Assembly: GCA_031277445.1 (NCBI GenBank)
Contig: JAITMH010000086.1
Location: 1 to 6,591 of the forward strand
DNA from: Burkholderiales bacterium
GTDB lineage: Bacteria; Pseudomonadota; Gammaproteobacteria; Burkholderiales; Casimicrobiaceae
DNA length: 6,591 nucleotides
Reading direction: 5' to 3'
A model generated the notes under the pieces. The model searched no databases. It was not told the DNA's origin and was given only the letters and a program-made list of their open reading frames with translations. The position numbers were made by a program, and so were the translations under genes. Shown one piece after another: positions 1 to 6,301 of the stretch (the first letter of the stretch is position 1; each line of letters starts with the position of its first letter).

Positions 1-399
1 GCCATCTCGGAACGGCAGGACATATCGCTGTCGTATCTTGAACAGTTGTTCGGCAAATTGCGCCGATGCGGGTTGGTGGAAAGTGTGCGCGGGCCGGGCG
101 GCGGCTACAATCTGACCAAACCGCCGTCGCAGGTTTCTGTGGCTGATATTATTTTTGCGGTCGATGAACCGATTGATGCGACACGCTGTGGTGGGCGCGG
201 CAATTGCCGACACGAGCAGGAGCATTGCATGACGCATGATCTATGGTCAGGGCTGACCACACACATTTTTAATTTTATGCACTCGGTTACGCTGGAGCAG
301 TTGGTGGAGCAACAGCGGAACAAGAGCATGCCTGCGCCTCCAGAGAGGGTGGCGATCGTTCAGGATTTGAGCCATGTGCGTGAGCCGACTTTGATTTGA
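1..399 (+). CDS. iscR: Iron-sulfur cluster-sensing transcriptional repressor IscR, 5'-truncated
   Basis: This is the C-terminal 132 residues of IscR, an Rrf2-family winged-helix regulator that binds a [2Fe-2S] cluster and represses its own isc operon when clusters are plentiful. The frame is open from base 1 and begins with AISERQDISLSYLEQLF, which aligns with E. coli IscR from about residue 30, so roughly 29 residues lie outside the window. Visible are the recognition-helix region with the Glu equivalent to E. coli Glu43, the wing motif SVRGPGGGY, and the DATRC cluster-binding loop. The cluster ligands are Cys at bases 187-189, 205-207 and 226-228 and His at 235-237. Their spacing is C-x5-C-x6-C-x2-H, one residue longer between the second and third Cys than in E. 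coli. The position directly ahead of iscS is the standard one for autoregulation. The identification is firm; the operon promoter and IscR operators lie outside the window. Confidence 0.97.
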   Translation, partial: AISERQDISLSYLEQLFGKLRRCGLVESVRGPGGGYNLTKPPSQVSVADIIFAVDEPIDATRCGGRGNCRHEQEHCMTHDLWSGLTTHIFNFMHSVTLEQLVEQQRNKSMPAPPERVAIVQDLSHVREPTLI

Positions 400-490
400 G
401 GCTGCAAAGGATTGTTTGATTTTTGTCGCACGTTTTGTCGTTCAAGCAAGATGCGATTTTGATGCACGGTTTTTAACAGCGAAATAACAC

Positions 491-1699
491 ATGAAGCTTC
501 CGATTTATCTCGATTATGCGGCGACGACGCCTGTTGATCCCCGTGTCGCCGAGAAAATGATTCCTTTCTTGACGGAGCATTTCGGCAATCCGGCGTCGCG
601 TTCGCACACCTTCGGTTGGACTGCCGAGGAAGCCGTCGAAAACGCCCGCCGCGAAATCGCCGCGATGTTTAACTGCGACGCCAAGGAAATCGTCTGGACT
701 TCGGGGGCAACCGAATCTATCAATCTGGCGCTCAAGGGCGCGGCGCATTTTTATCAGTCCAGAGGCAAACACTTGATCACGGTGCGCACTGAACACAAGG
801 CGACACTCGATACGATGCGCGAACTGGAGCGCCAGGGTTTTGAGGTGACGTATCTCGATGTTGACGGAGACGGGATGCTCGATCTCGAAGTGTTCAAAGC
901 GGCGCTGCGTCCCGATACGATTCTGGTTTCGATGATGTATGTGAACAATGAGATCGGCGTGATTCAGGACATTTCGACGGTGGGCGAATGGTGCCGGGAA
1001 CGCGGGATTGTTTTTCACGTCGATGCGGTGCAGGCGGTCGGCAAGTTGCCGATGGATCTGGCGACGCTGAAAATTGATTTGATGTCGGTATCGTCGCACA
1101 AAATCTATGGCCCGAAAGGAGTCGGCGCGTTGTTCGTGCGACGCAAGCCGCGCATACGGCTGGAAGCGCAAACGCACGGCGGCGGTCACGAGCGCGGCAT
1201 GCGTTCGGGGACTTTGCCGACGCATCAGATTGTCGGCATGGGCGAAGCGTTCCGTCTGGCGCGTCTGGAAATGGCCAATGAAGTTCCGCGTCTGGCGCGG
1301 CTGCGCGACCGGCTGTTGAAAGGTTTGCGGGAAATTGAGGAAGTTTATATCAACGGGTCGCTTGAGCATCGGGTGTGCAACAGCCTCAACATGAGCTTTA
1401 ACTTCGTCGAAGGCGAAAGTTTGATGATGGCGGTTCGTGACATTGCCGTCTCGTCGGGTTCGGCGTGTACGTCGGCGTCGCTGGAGCCGTCGTATGTGCT
1501 GCGGGCGCTGGGACGCAGCGATGAGCTGGCGCACAGTTCGATCCGTTTTTCGGTGGGACGTTTTACAACCGAAGAAGAAGTTGATTATACGGTGACGCTG
1601 ATTAAACAGAAGGTGCATAAACTCCGTGAGTTATCGCCGTTGTGGGAAATGTATTGCGATAAAGTAGATTTCAATCAGGTGCAGTGGGCGACGCATTGA
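491..1699 (+). CDS. iscS: Cysteine desulfurase IscS
   Basis: IscS is a PLP-dependent class V aminotransferase-fold enzyme that converts L-cysteine to L-alanine and holds the sulfur as a persulfide, passing it to IscU and to other acceptors such as tRNA thiolation proteins. The 402-residue product matches E. coli IscS (404 residues) from the first residues, [18 protein letters not shown], to the LSPLWEMY and QWATH C-terminal motifs that contribute to IscU binding. The PLP Schiff-base lysine is Lys204 in [10 protein letters not shown]. His102 (TEHKA), Asp178 and Gln181 ([12 protein letters not shown]) are in the expected cofactor positions, and the persulfide Cys326 sits in [10 protein letters not shown]. 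The two-residue length difference comes from a shorter loop before FGNPASRSH. The ATG is chosen because the protein alignment starts there; the upstream sequence gives only a weak ribosome binding site. It lies 91 nt after iscR. Confidence 0.98.
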   Translation: MKLPIYLDYAATTPVDPRVAEKMIPFLTEHFGNPASRSHTFGWTAEEAVENARREIAAMFNCDAKEIVWTSGATESINLALKGAAHFYQSRGKHLITVRTEHKATLDTMRELERQGFEVTYLDVDGDGMLDLEVFKAALRPDTILVSMMYVNNEIGVIQDISTVGEWCRERGIVFHVDAVQAVGKLPMDLATLKIDLMSVSSHKIYGPKGVGALFVRRKPRIRLEAQTHGGGHERGMRSGTLPTHQIVGMGEAFRLARLEMANEVPRLARLRDRLLKGLREIEEVYINGSLEHRVCNSLNMSFNFVEGESLMMAVRDIAVSSGSACTSASLEPSYVLRALGRSDELAHSSIRFSVGRFTTEEEVDYTVTLIKQKVHKLRELSPLWEMYCDKVDFNQVQWATH

Positions 1700-1748
1700 G
1701 TGGTCTTGGTTTGAGTGGATGTTTTTCGAAGGCGCTCCGTGCTTTGCT

Positions 1749-1773
1749 CCCCTCTCCCCTTGTGGGAGAGGGG
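1749..1773. repeat. G/C-rich palindromic repeat in the iscS-iscU gap
   Basis: A perfect 10-bp inverted repeat (CCCCTCTCCC at 1749-1758 and GGGAGAGGGG at 1764-1773) encloses a 5-nt loop. The same CTCTCCC/GGGAGAG theme recurs at 1778-1812, 2804-2827 and 3449-3493, so this is one member of a dispersed REP-like family. It lies between two genes of one operon and would form a strong hairpin in the mRNA. There is no following T-tract, so it does not look like an ordinary intrinsic terminator. Confidence 0.85.
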
Positions 1774-1775
1774 CA

Positions 1776-1850
1776 GGGGGAGAGGGGGAAACGAACGCAA
1801 GCCCCCTCTCCCGCCCCTTCGGGGCACCCTCCCCCGCGAGGGGGGAGGGG
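1776..1850. repeat. Compound G/C-rich repeat with nested hairpins (plus orientation)
   Basis: Three possible stems are visible. An 11-bp stem pairs 1778-1788 with 1802-1812 across a 13-nt loop. A short hairpin at 1813-1825 pairs GCCCC with GGGGC. A 9-bp hairpin pairs 1827-1835 with 1841-1849. The 45-nt part at 1805-1849 is repeated in reverse orientation at 3449-3493 with three mismatches by my hand alignment. Short spurious reading frames rich in Pro, Arg and Gly run through this element on both strands. It fills most of the 219-nt iscS-iscU gap. Confidence 0.85.
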
Positions 1851-1907
1851 AAAAAGTGGTTGCGTTTGAACCAAAGCTGCGCCAAGTGTGCGGCACAGTA
1901 AAACGGC

Positions 1908-1913
1908 AGGAGG
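1908..1913 (+). promoter_or_regulatory. Ribosome binding site of iscU
   Basis: A perfect AGGAGG lies 5 nt ahead of the ATG at 1919. It decides the iscU start, because the reading frame is open for a further 204 nt upstream through the repeat element. It is the strongest ribosome binding site in the window, which would help keep IscU translation high despite the hairpins upstream. Confidence 0.85.
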
Positions 1914-1918
1914 CCGTG

Positions 1919-2383
1919 ATGGCTTACAGTGAAAAAGTTTTGGAACATTATGAAAATCCGCGCAATGTCGGCTCGTTCGATAAGAAGGAGCGCGACGTAG
2001 GCACTGGCATGGTCGGCGCACCGGCGTGCGGCGACGTGATGAAATTGCAGATCAGGGTCGGCAAGGATGGCGTGATCGAGGATGCGCGTTTCAAAACCTA
2101 CGGTTGTGGTTCGGCGATTGCTTCATCGTCGCTGGTCACCGAGTGGGTCAAAGGCAAAACGCTCGATGAGGCGATGGCGATCAAGAACTCCCAGATTGCC
2201 GAAGAACTGGCGTTGCCGCCGGTGAAAATTCATTGTTCGATTCTGGCCGAAGATGCGATCAGGGCGGCGATTGCGGACTATAAAGCAAAAAGCGAAGCCA
2301 AAAGCGGCGCTCAGGGTCACGAGGAAACCGCCGAGGCAACAGCGTGTGCGCCGCCGACAGGTGTTTCGCGCACGACATCGTAA
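1919..2383 (+). CDS. iscU: Fe-S cluster assembly scaffold protein IscU, with a C-terminal extension
   Basis: IscU is the scaffold on which the nascent [2Fe-2S] cluster is built, using sulfur from IscS and electrons from ferredoxin. HscA/HscB then drive cluster release. The product has 154 residues. Residues 1-127 match E. coli IscU (128 residues) closely, starting [20 protein letters not shown]. All key residues are present: Cys37 and Asp39 in APACGDVM, Cys63 in [10 protein letters not shown], His105 and Cys106 in KIHCSI, and the HscA recognition motif LPPVK at 99-103. Residues 128-154 form an added low-complexity tail rich in Ala, Glu, Thr and Ser, with one extra Cys at 143; I do not recognise it. 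The start is fixed by the N-terminal match and by AGGAGG at 1908-1913. The iscA ribosome binding site begins right after the stop codon, so the two genes are probably translationally linked. Confidence 0.97.
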   Translation: MAYSEKVLEHYENPRNVGSFDKKERDVGTGMVGAPACGDVMKLQIRVGKDGVIEDARFKTYGCGSAIASSSLVTEWVKGKTLDEAMAIKNSQIAEELALPPVKIHCSILAEDAIRAAIADYKAKSEAKSGAQGHEETAEATACAPPTGVSRTTS

Positions 2384-2396
2384 AGAGGAATACAGT

Positions 2397-2720
2397 ATGA
2401 CTATTGAGCTGACTTCGAGCGCCGTCAAACACATTCAGGCAAGCCTGACCAAGCGCGGCAAAGGCATCGGTTTGCGTCTGGGGGTTCGCACTTCCGGCTG
2501 CTCCGGTCTGGCGTACAAGCTCGAATACGCCGACGAAGTACAGGCAGAAGATGTTTGTTTTGAAAGCGGCGGTGTGACGGTTGTCATTGACAAGAAAAGT
2601 TTGCCGTATCTTGACGGCACCCAACTTGATTACCGGCGCGAGGGGTTGAACGAGGGATTCAAGTTCGAGAATCCGAACGTTAAATCGCAATGCGGTTGCG
2701 GTGAATCGTTTGGTGTGTAA
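2397..2720 (+). CDS. iscA: A-type Fe-S cluster carrier/assembly protein IscA
   Basis: IscA belongs to the A-type carrier (HesB/IscA) family. It binds iron or Fe-S clusters and acts after IscU, notably in supplying [4Fe-4S] proteins. The 107-residue product equals the E. coli protein in length and aligns end to end. The three conserved cysteines are Cys35 (RTSGCSG), Cys99 and Cys101 (CGCGESF at the C terminus), and the conserved LDGTQLDY and [12 protein letters not shown] segments are present. An extra Cys54 is not part of the family signature. The start is chosen from AGAGGA at 2384-2389, 7 nt upstream, and from the family N terminus; the frame stays open upstream inside iscU, but that sequence has no family match. 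The gap after iscU is 13 nt. The gene is followed by a repeat-filled gap before hscB. Confidence 0.97.
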   Translation: MTIELTSSAVKHIQASLTKRGKGIGLRLGVRTSGCSGLAYKLEYADEVQAEDVCFESGGVTVVIDKKSLPYLDGTQLDYRREGLNEGFKFENPNVKSQCGCGESFGV

Positions 2721-2767
2721 ACGAGCGTTATAGCCAACTAACGTATGAGCATCAAAAAATGAATATC

Positions 2768-2799
2768 TCACGCGAAGGCGCGAAGGCGCGAAGAAAACG
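2768..2799. repeat. Short dispersed repeat with tandem 8-bp units (CGAAGGCG)
   Basis: Starting TCACGCGAAGGCGCGAAG, this stretch carries the 8-bp unit CGAAGGCG twice in tandem and ends in AAGAAAACG. Positions 6096-6120 carry the same sequence with one unit fewer, so the element is dispersed and varies in unit number. It lies between iscA and hscB. Confidence 0.7.
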
Positions 2800-2803
2800 A
2801 CTC

Positions 2804-2827
2804 CCCTCTCCCGCTTGCGGGAGAGGG
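2804..2827. repeat. Perfect 24-bp palindrome of the CTCTCCC/GGGAGAG family
   Basis: CCCTCTCCCGC at 2804-2814 and its exact complement at 2817-2827 surround a TT centre, giving an 11-bp stem. It belongs to the same repeat family as the hairpins between iscS and iscU and between hscB and hscA. No T-tract follows. Confidence 0.85.
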
Positions 2828-2857
2828 CTGGATTGCTTCGCTGCGCTCGCAATGACG
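2828..2857. repeat. Dispersed repeat of the GGATTGC...GCAATGACG type, copy 1
   Basis: The element starts CTGGATTGC and ends GCAATGACG, with ATTGC and GCAAT as inverted ends around a G/C-rich centre. A related copy lies at 6302-6336. It directly abuts the palindrome at 2804-2827, so the iscA-hscB gap holds a tandem array of three different repeat types. Confidence 0.7.
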
Positions 2858-2909
2858 TCATGTTTGTGGATAATCCTCAGCCTTCAGGGAAGAGAGTTGA
2901 TTGATTCCG

Positions 2910-3440
2910 ATGGATCGTAAAACCGATTATTTTGCCTTGTTCGATCTGCCGCGTCGGTACGCACTGGACGAGACGGTCTTGAACGAATCCTGGCGTGCGT
3001 TGCTGGCGCGTGTGCATCCGGATACTGCCGTGCTTGCCGACGCCACCGCAAAACGAAAAGCGATTGAGGACGCCGCTTATGTGAATGAGGCGTATCGCAC
3101 GCTCAAAGACCCGATGCGGCGCGGCGATTATCTGCTGCAATGTTACGACGAAGCGCCGCTCGGTTCCGGCGACGTGCTGCCCGTCGAATTTCTAAGTGAA
3201 CAACTGGAAGCACGCGAAGCTGCCGACGAAGCATGGCGGGCGGGGAACCGAGACCGTCTGGAATCGTTGCAGACTTCTTTGCGGGCAGCGCAAAGGCAGC
3301 AGCAGGGCGCATTGGCTGTGCTTTTTGTTGAGGATGAAACGCCGTCGGCAGAGGCGCTGGCGAAGGCGCGGCAACATGTGCTGTCGTTACAATTTTTAAC
3401 GCGCTTTGCCGATGATCTCGACGAAAAAATAGACGTTTGA
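2910..3440 (+). CDS. hscB: Fe-S assembly co-chaperone HscB (J-domain protein)
   Basis: HscB is the J-domain co-chaperone that brings IscU to HscA and stimulates HscA ATPase. The 176-residue product starts MDRKTDYFALFDLPRRYALD, matching the E. coli HscB N terminus. The HPD motif needed for Hsp70 stimulation is at residues 36-38, followed by the VNEAYRTLKDPMRRGDYLL helix of the J-domain. The C-terminal part (about residues 95-176) is the helical IscU-binding domain, with EFLSEQLEAREA and the closing FLTRFADDLDEKI. After HPD the sequence reads TAV rather than the more usual K/R-F, so the J-domain is somewhat divergent. The start is uncertain: an in-frame TTG at 2901 would add three residues and is better spaced from AGGGA at 2886-2890. 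I prefer the ATG because it starts close to the family N terminus. Confidence 0.95.
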   Translation: MDRKTDYFALFDLPRRYALDETVLNESWRALLARVHPDTAVLADATAKRKAIEDAAYVNEAYRTLKDPMRRGDYLLQCYDEAPLGSGDVLPVEFLSEQLEAREAADEAWRAGNRDRLESLQTSLRAAQRQQQGALAVLFVEDETPSAEALAKARQHVLSLQFLTRFADDLDEKIDV

Positions 3441-3448
3441 AACTCATT

Positions 3449-3493
3449 CCCTCCCCCCTGGTGGGGGAGGGTGCCCCGAAGGGGTGGGAGAGG
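3449..3493. repeat. Compound G/C-rich repeat, inverted copy of 1805-1849
   Basis: A 9-bp stem pairs 3449-3457 with 3463-3471, and a second hairpin pairs CCCC at 3474-3477 with GGGG at 3481-3484. The whole 45-nt stretch is the reverse complement of 1805-1849 with three mismatches, two of which fall in the loop of the first hairpin. It begins only 8 nt after the hscB stop codon. Confidence 0.85.
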
Positions 3494-3503
3494 AGGCATT
3501 GCA

Positions 3504-3531
3504 CTTAAACTGAAATGGCTCTAGTTATACA
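3504..3531 (+). promoter_or_regulatory. Possible weak internal promoter ahead of hscA
   Basis: TATACA at 3526-3531 resembles a sigma70 -10 element, and CTTAAA at 3504-3509 sits 16 nt upstream as a poor -35 match. Transcription from here would give a short leader to hscA at 3572. The A/T-rich composition contrasts with the repeat just upstream. The -35 match is weak, so this is only a candidate. Confidence 0.25.
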
Positions 3532-3571
3532 ATGACGCGAATGAAAATACTACATCACCAGCGGAAAAAAA

Positions 3572-5470
3572 ATGTTGCTGCAAATTTCTGAACCGGACAG
3601 CCCCGCACCGCCACGCGAACGCAAACGTGCGGCGGGCATTGATTTGGGGACGACGCACTCGCTGGTGGCGAGTGTGCCGCAGAGTGTGGCGACGGTGTTG
3701 CCTGACGAGAACGGGCGGGTGCTGTTGCCGTCGGTCGTTCGGTACGGCGAGGCTGGAGAGGTGACGGTTGGCTACGGCGCGTTGCCCTGGCTGGCGCGTG
3801 ATGTCACTAACACGATTGCTTCGGTAAAACGTTTGATGGGGCGCGGATTGGCCGACCTCGGCGATGCGCGTCACTTTCCCTATCACTGGGCGGAAACTTC
3901 CGGGATGGTGCGTCTGAAAACGTGCGCCGGAGAGAAGAATCCGGTCGAAATCTCCGCCGAAATTTTGAAAGCGCTGCGCGTGCGCGCTGAAACGCAGGCA
4001 GGAGGAGCGCTTGAGGGCGTTGTTGTCACAGTGCCGGCGTATTTCGACGACGCGCAACGGCAGGCAACCAAGGAAGCGGCGCGACTGGCGGGGCTTAACG
4101 TTTTGCGCTTGTTGAATGAGCCGACAGCGGCGGCGATTGCGTATGGACTCGATCACGGAGCCGAAGGCGTTTACGTTGTTTACGATCTGGGCGGCGGCAC
4201 TTTCGATGTTTCCATTTTGCGCTTGTCGCGTGGCGTGTTCGAGGTGTTGGCGACACATGGCGATTCGGCGCTGGGCGGTGACGATTTCGATCATCGTGTT
4301 TTTTGCTGGATTCTCGAAACGGCCAATTTGCCGCCGCTGGCAGCGGAGGACGTTCGTTTGCTGTTGATGATTGCGCGAAACGCCAAGGAAACCTTGACGC
4401 AGCATGAAACGGCGCCGGTGGTGACTACGTTATCAACGGGTCTCAGAGTTGAATTGACGTTGACCGCCGAAATATTTACCGAGATTACCGAACATCTGGT
4501 TCAGAAAACGCTGATGCCGCTCAAACGCGCATTGCGCGACGCAAAATTATCAATTGAAGACATTAAAGGCGTTGTGTTGGTCGGCGGCGCAACGCGGATG
4601 CCGCAAATTCGTCATGCGGTCGCGGATTTTTTCAAACAACCGCCGCTGGTCAATCTGAATCCCGACGAAGTGGTGGCGCTTGGGGCGGCGATTCAGGCCA
4701 ATGCGCTGGTCGGCAACCGCAGTCTCGACAGCGGAGAGGATTGGCTGCTTCTCGACGTGACGCCGTTATCGCTTGGCCTGGAAACAATGGGCGGACTGGT
4801 CGAGAAAATCGTGCCGCGCAACGCCGGTATTCCGTTGACGCGGGCGCAGGATTTTACAACGTTCAAGGATGGGCAGACCGCGCTGGCGATTCATGTGGTG
4901 CAGGGTGAGCGCGAAAAAGTGGCCGATTGTCGCTCGCTGGCGCGTTTCGAGTTGCGGGGGATTCCGCCGATGGTGGCGGGCGCTGCACGAATCCGCATTG
5001 TGTTTCAGATCGACGCCGATGGTTTGTTGTCGGTATCGGCGCGTGAGCAGACGACTGGTGTTGAGGCTTCGGTCGTGGTGAAGCCATCGTATGGATTGGA
5101 CGAAAACGAAATCACGCGGATGCTCGAAGATTCGATGGCGCATGCCCGCGACGACATGCAGGCGCGGGCGCTGGTGGAAACTCAGGTCGAGGCCGACCAA
5201 CTGATAGAATTGACGCAACATGCGTTGGCGGAAGACGGCGATTTGTTGAACGACGCCGAGCGTTCCGCCATCGACGCGGCGCTGGAAGAACTGGCGCAAC
5301 GCCGACAGGGGCAGGAACTCAATGCGTTACGTTTGGCGCTGGCGAAAGCGAACAGCGCGACAGCGGAATTTGCTGGGCGGCGGATGAATCGCAGCGTCCA
5401 GAAAGCGCTGACCGGAAAGCGTGTTGATCAGGTATCAGGGATTAGGAATCAGACCGTAGAAAATGGATAG
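3572..5470 (+). CDS. hscA: Fe-S assembly Hsp70-type chaperone HscA
   Basis: HscA is the specialised Hsp70 that binds the LPPVK motif of IscU and, with HscB and ATP, promotes cluster transfer to apo-proteins. The 632-residue product starts MLLQISEP like E. coli HscA (616 residues). The nucleotide-binding domain covers about residues 20-385, with phosphate-binding GIDLGTT at 22-28, DLGGGTFD at 205-212 and [11 protein letters not shown] at 334-344. The interdomain linker LLLDV is at 392-396. The substrate-binding domain follows, with [20 protein letters not shown] and [10 protein letters not shown], then a helical lid ending [14 protein letters not shown]. The family C terminus (VDEV in E. coli) appears as VDQV and is followed by 11 extra residues, [11 protein letters not shown], which look like read-through into non-coding sequence. 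The ribosome binding site (GCGGA about 8 nt upstream) is modest. The fdx start lies 12 nt downstream. Confidence 0.98.
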   Translation: MLLQISEPDSPAPPRERKRAAGIDLGTTHSLVASVPQSVATVLPDENGRVLLPSVVRYGEAGEVTVGYGALPWLARDVTNTIASVKRLMGRGLADLGDARHFPYHWAETSGMVRLKTCAGEKNPVEISAEILKALRVRAETQAGGALEGVVVTVPAYFDDAQRQATKEAARLAGLNVLRLLNEPTAAAIAYGLDHGAEGVYVVYDLGGGTFDVSILRLSRGVFEVLATHGDSALGGDDFDHRVFCWILETANLPPLAAEDVRLLLMIARNAKETLTQHETAPVVTTLSTGLRVELTLTAEIFTEITEHLVQKTLMPLKRALRDAKLSIEDIKGVVLVGGATRMPQIRHAVADFFKQPPLVNLNPDEVVALGAAIQANALVGNRSLDSGEDWLLLDVTPLSLGLETMGGLVEKIVPRNAGIPLTRAQDFTTFKDGQTALAIHVVQGEREKVADCRSLARFELRGIPPMVAGAARIRIVFQIDADGLLSVSAREQTTGVEASVVVKPSYGLDENEITRMLEDSMAHARDDMQARALVETQVEADQLIELTQHALAEDGDLLNDAERSAIDAALEELAQRRQGQELNALRLALAKANSATAEFAGRRMNRSVQKALTGKRVDQVSGIRNQTVENG

Positions 5471-5482
5471 CAGAGCCGCACC

Positions 5483-5818
5483 ATGCCAACGATAACCGTA
5501 TTGCCGCACCCGGAGTGGTGCAAGGAAGGCGTCTCGTTTGAAGCGCCGCCGGGAGAATGGTTGCTGGACGCACTGCTGGCGCACGGCGTCAGTGTTGAAC
5601 ACGCCTGCGAAAAAGCCTGTGCGTGTACAACCTGTCATGTGATTGTCCGGAAAGGATTTGACTCGTTGAACGAGGCCGGCGAGAAGGAGGAGGACATGCT
5701 CGACCGTGCCTGGGGTTTGACTGCAACATCGCGGCTTTCCTGTCGGGCGCGGATTGGTACGGAACCGCTGGAAATCGAGTTGCCGCGTTATACTATCAAT
5801 CATGCTAAAGAACGATGA
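5483..5818 (+). CDS. fdx: ISC-type [2Fe-2S] ferredoxin
   Basis: This adrenodoxin-type ferredoxin supplies electrons to cluster assembly on IscS/IscU. The 111-residue product equals the E. coli Fdx length and aligns throughout, from MPTITVLPHPEWC to PRYTINHAKER. The [2Fe-2S] ligands are Cys42, Cys48 and Cys51 in HACEKACACTTCH and Cys87 in SRLSCRAR; Cys46 is the conserved non-ligand cysteine of this subfamily. The acidic stretch EKEEDMLDRAWG at 67-78 is the usual partner-binding helix. It follows hscA by 12 nt with only a weak ribosome binding site (GAG at 5474-5476), which suggests translational coupling to hscA. iscX begins 9 nt after its stop codon. Confidence 0.98.
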   Translation: MPTITVLPHPEWCKEGVSFEAPPGEWLLDALLAHGVSVEHACEKACACTTCHVIVRKGFDSLNEAGEKEEDMLDRAWGLTATSRLSCRARIGTEPLEIELPRYTINHAKER

Positions 5819-5827
5819 GGTGTGACG

Positions 5828-6034
5828 GTGGCGACAAAACTAACCTGGCAGGATACCTACGACATCGCCGAAGCGCTGGCCGATGCGCATGAAGAAATTG
5901 ATCCGCACGCTATCCGTTACACCGATTTGCATCGGTGGATTTGCGAGTTGCCGGATTTTGGAGATGATCCCAACGCGAGCGACGAGCGGATTCTTGAGGC
6001 GATCCAGATGGCGTGGATTGACGAGGTGGGTTGA
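5828..6034 (+). CDS. iscX: IscX (YfhJ) small acidic Fe-S assembly protein
   Basis: IscX is a small acidic protein that binds IscS near the IscU/ferredoxin site and has been described as an iron-dependent modulator or possible iron donor. The 68-residue product contains the family core: LTWQDTYDIAEALADAHEEIDP, RYTDLHRWICELPDF, and DDPNASDERILEAIQMAWIDE. It matches E. coli IscX (66 residues) along its length and has many Asp and Glu residues, as expected. Two in-frame GTG codons are possible. I choose 5828 because GAGG at 5817-5820 lies 7 nt ahead of it, against 1 nt for the GTG at 5822 (which would add two residues). The ribosome binding site overlaps the fdx stop codon, so translation is probably coupled. 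This is the last gene of the operon. Confidence 0.95.
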   Translation: MATKLTWQDTYDIAEALADAHEEIDPHAIRYTDLHRWICELPDFGDDPNASDERILEAIQMAWIDEVG

Positions 6035-6059
6035 TCGGGGGGCAGGGATCAGAACGTAG

Positions 6060-6085
6060 GGCGGATAAGCGAAGCGCAATCCGCC
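6060..6085. repeat. 26-bp palindromic repeat (GGCGGAT...ATCCGCC)
   Basis: GGCGGAT at 6060-6066 and ATCCGCC at 6079-6085 form a 7-bp stem around a 12-nt loop, preceded by GTA. From memory, elements of this form recur in many proteobacterial genomes. It lies 25 nt after the iscX stop codon with no T-tract, so it could protect the mRNA 3' end but is not a clear terminator. Confidence 0.65.
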
Positions 6086-6095
6086 GCAATAAGGT

Positions 6096-6120
6096 TCACG
6101 CGAAGGCGCGAAGAAAAACG
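6096..6120. repeat. Short dispersed repeat, second copy of 2768-2799
   Basis: TCACGCGAAGGCGCGAAG followed by an A-rich end matches the element in the iscA-hscB gap but has one 8-bp CGAAGGCG unit fewer. A degenerate copy in the opposite orientation may lie at about 6269-6294, where TTCTTCGCGGCTTCACGAG can be read. Confidence 0.65.
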
Positions 6121-6121
6121 T

Positions 6122-6254
6122 CCGTCATTCCCGCGAAAGCGGGAACCCAGTCTTTCAAAACATCAGACCTCCAAACCTGTGCATCGACAAAAACGCACGG
6201 ATTTCGTATTTGAAAAGCATCTTTTCTGGATTCCCGCTTTCGCGGGAATGACGG
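6122..6254. repeat. NIME-like module: two inverted dRS3-like palindromes around a 75-bp core
   Basis: The 29 bp at 6122-6150 and the 29 bp at 6226-6254 are reverse complements with one mismatch. Each contains a 20-bp palindrome of the form ATTCCC, eight bases, GGGAAT (6127-6146, where the last base is C, and 6230-6249). This is the pattern of the Neisseria dRS3 element. Similarity continues inward for about ten bases (CTTTCAAAA against CTTTTCAAA). The 75-bp core at 6151-6225 has no reading frame of note. An inverted dRS3 pair around a short core resembles Neisseria intergenic mosaic elements, though similar palindromes are known from other proteobacteria. Confidence 0.75.
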
Positions 6255-6301
6255 GGCGAGAGGAGTATTTTTCTTCGCGGCTTCACGAGTGATGGCTTTC
6301 T

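Noticed and set aside
473..1618. A 381-residue open frame on the minus strand opposite iscS.
   Set aside because: It is rich in Arg, His and Gln with no recognisable motif, as expected from the antisense of a G/C-rich gene. The plus strand encodes an intact IscS.
1715..1918. An in-frame N-terminal extension of IscU through the repeat element.
   Set aside because: The extension is translated repeat DNA rich in Pro, Arg and Gly. The family N terminus and a perfect AGGAGG both point to the ATG at 1919.
2253..2396. An in-frame N-terminal extension of IscA inside the iscU 3' end.
   Set aside because: The sequence is basic and without family similarity, while the ATG at 2397 has its own ribosome binding site and gives exactly the family length.
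1749..3493. A CRISPR array, suggested by several similar palindromes.
   Set aside because: Copies are few, irregularly spaced, in both orientations and separated by whole genes. There are no regular spacers and no cas genes.
3521..4405. A 294-residue open frame on the minus strand opposite the first part of hscA.
   Set aside because: It has antisense composition and no motif, and lies entirely over the conserved ATPase domain of HscA.
6031..6213. A 60-residue plus-strand frame after iscX.
   Set aside because: It is made almost entirely of three repeat elements read as protein.
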